The position numbers and the translations under genes were made by a program. A stretch of 5,451 nt of DNA from Xanthobacteraceae bacterium (GTDB lineage: Bacteria > Pseudomonadota > Alphaproteobacteria > Rhizobiales > Xanthobacteraceae). Below are positions 4,625-5,451 of the stretch, one piece after another. Location: contig JASHRY010000397.1 in assembly GCA_030037105.1 (NCBI GenBank), positions 1 to 5,451 on the forward strand. The letters run 5' to 3'. The stretch's first letter is position 1. Every line of letters begins with the position of its first letter. Below the pieces are notes generated by a model. It saw only the letters and a list, made by a program, of their open reading frames with translations. It made no database searches and was not told where the DNA came from.

Positions 4625-5451
4625 ATGAGCGCCACCGCTTTCGGCCTGTTCGATCCGACGCTGGAGAAAGATTCCTGCGGGGTCGGATTCATTGCCGACA
4701 TCAAGGGAAAGAGCTCGCACAAAATCGTCGAAGACGCGATCACCATCCTCCTCAATCTTGAGCATCGCGGCGCCGTCGGCGCCGATCCGCGTGCCGGCGA
4801 CGGCGCCGGCATCCTGGTGCAGACGCCGCACAAGTTCTTCGCCAACAAGGCGGCCGAGCTTGGCTTTGCTTTGCCGCCGCCCGGCCATTATGCGGTCGGT
4901 GTGCTGTTCCTGCCGCACGAGGCGGCTTGGCGGGCGGAGATTATGGACACCTACGCCGCGGCCGCGGCGCAGGAGGGCATGAGGCTTCTCGGCTGGCGCG
5001 ACGTTCCGACCGACAATTCGACGCTCGGCGAAACGGTGAAACCCACCGAGCCGGTGCACAAGCAGGTCTTTATCGGGCGCAATCCCAAGGTCACGTCGGA
5101 GGACGAGTTCGAGCGCCGGCTCTACCTCCTGCGCAAGACCATCTCCGCCAAGCTGTACGGCAGGCGCAAGCGGCGCATCTCCAACTATTACCCGGTGTCG
5201 ATCTCCTGCCGCACCGTAATCTACAAGGGCATGTTCCTCGCCGACCAGCTCTGTACCTATTACCCCGATTTGCGCGATCCGGATTTCGAGAGCGCGCTCG
5301 CGCTCGTGCACCAGCGCTTCTCGACCAACACCTTCCCGACCTGGTCGCTCGCTCATCCCTACCGCATGATCGCGCATAACGGCGAGATCAACACGCTGCG
5401 CGGCAACAACAACTGGATGGCGGCGCGGCAGGCGACCGTCGCCTCGCCGAA
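4625..5451 (+). CDS. gltB: Glutamate synthase large (alpha) subunit, N-terminal part (runs off right edge)
   Basis: 275 codons are visible of a protein usually about 1,500-1,600 aa long. With the small subunit GltD, GltB converts glutamine plus 2-oxoglutarate to two glutamates using NADPH, the second half of the GS-GOGAT ammonium assimilation route in the cytosol. The visible part is the class II glutamine amidotransferase domain. Cys18 in KDSCGVGFIA is the nucleophile and becomes the N-terminus after removal of a 17-residue propeptide. LEHRGAVGADPRAGDGAGIL (45-64) follows, then HQRFSTNTFPTW (229-240) and HNGEINTLRGNNNW (251-264), all strongly conserved in GltB. There is no frame disruption. 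The FMN/iron-sulphur synthase domains lie beyond the window. The gene follows a long spacer, so it is likely first in its operon; gltD would be expected downstream. Nitrogen control is usual for this gene, but no NtrC or sigma54 site is evident here. Confidence 0.96.
   Translation, partial: MSATAFGLFDPTLEKDSCGVGFIADIKGKSSHKIVEDAITILLNLEHRGAVGADPRAGDGAGILVQTPHKFFANKAAELGFALPPPGHYAVGVLFLPHEAAWRAEIMDTYAAAAAQEGMRLLGWRDVPTDNSTLGETVKPTEPVHKQVFIGRNPKVTSEDEFERRLYLLRKTISAKLYGRRKRRISNYYPVSISCRTVIYKGMFLADQLCTYYPDLRDPDFESALALVHQRFSTNTFPTWSLAHPYRMIAHNGEINTLRGNNNWMAARQATVASP

Noticed and set aside
4460..5377. 305-codon minus-strand open frame opposite gltB
   Set aside because: gltB is unmistakable on the plus strand with all amidotransferase motifs; the antisense frame is its shadow.

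Overview
This looks like ordinary chromosomal DNA from a GC-rich alphaproteobacterium, most likely of the Hyphomicrobiales (Rhizobiales, Bradyrhizobium/Xanthobacter-like). The grounds are the strong G/C bias at third codon positions, a proline-rich exported protein of a kind common in that order, and the form of the glutamate synthase and acyl-CoA dehydrogenase sequences. The assignment is inference; there is no rRNA or other phylogenetic marker. I see no tRNA, rRNA, CRISPR array, intact insertion sequence or phage gene.

Layout, left to right. (1) 1-562, minus strand: the N-terminal half of an acyl-CoA dehydrogenase that runs off the left edge and starts at GTG. (2) 761-1474, minus: a proline-rich exported protein of unknown function. 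(3) 1475-1824: a divergent intergenic region with a hairpin and a candidate promoter. (4) 1825-2562, plus: a beta-class carbonic anhydrase with an N-terminal twin-arginine (Tat) export signal. (5) 2716-3525, minus and convergent with the carbonic anhydrase: an NADP-type short-chain dehydrogenase whose expected catalytic Asn is His. (6) 3765-4086, minus: what appears to be a decayed gene for a small secreted protein. It is split over three frames, and one of the two breaks coincides exactly with a 20-bp tandem duplication. (7) 4087-4624: a long gap with a strong hairpin and a 17-bp palindrome but no convincing gene. (8) 4625 to the right edge, plus: the N-terminal 275 codons of gltB, the glutamate synthase large subunit.

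The genes do not form one pathway. Neighbours are mostly divergent or convergent, and spacers are 150-540 bp, so each is probably its own transcription unit; gltB may continue into gltD outside the window. Base composition falls in the middle: hand counts give 47/60 G+C at 301-360, 31/60 at 3241-3300, 27/60 at 3901-3960 and 39/60 at 5281-5340. The dehydrogenase/pseudogene segment may therefore be a later arrival or a region under relaxed selection.

No new multi-gene system is visible. The most informative observation is the small secreted-protein pseudogene with its frame-breaking duplication.
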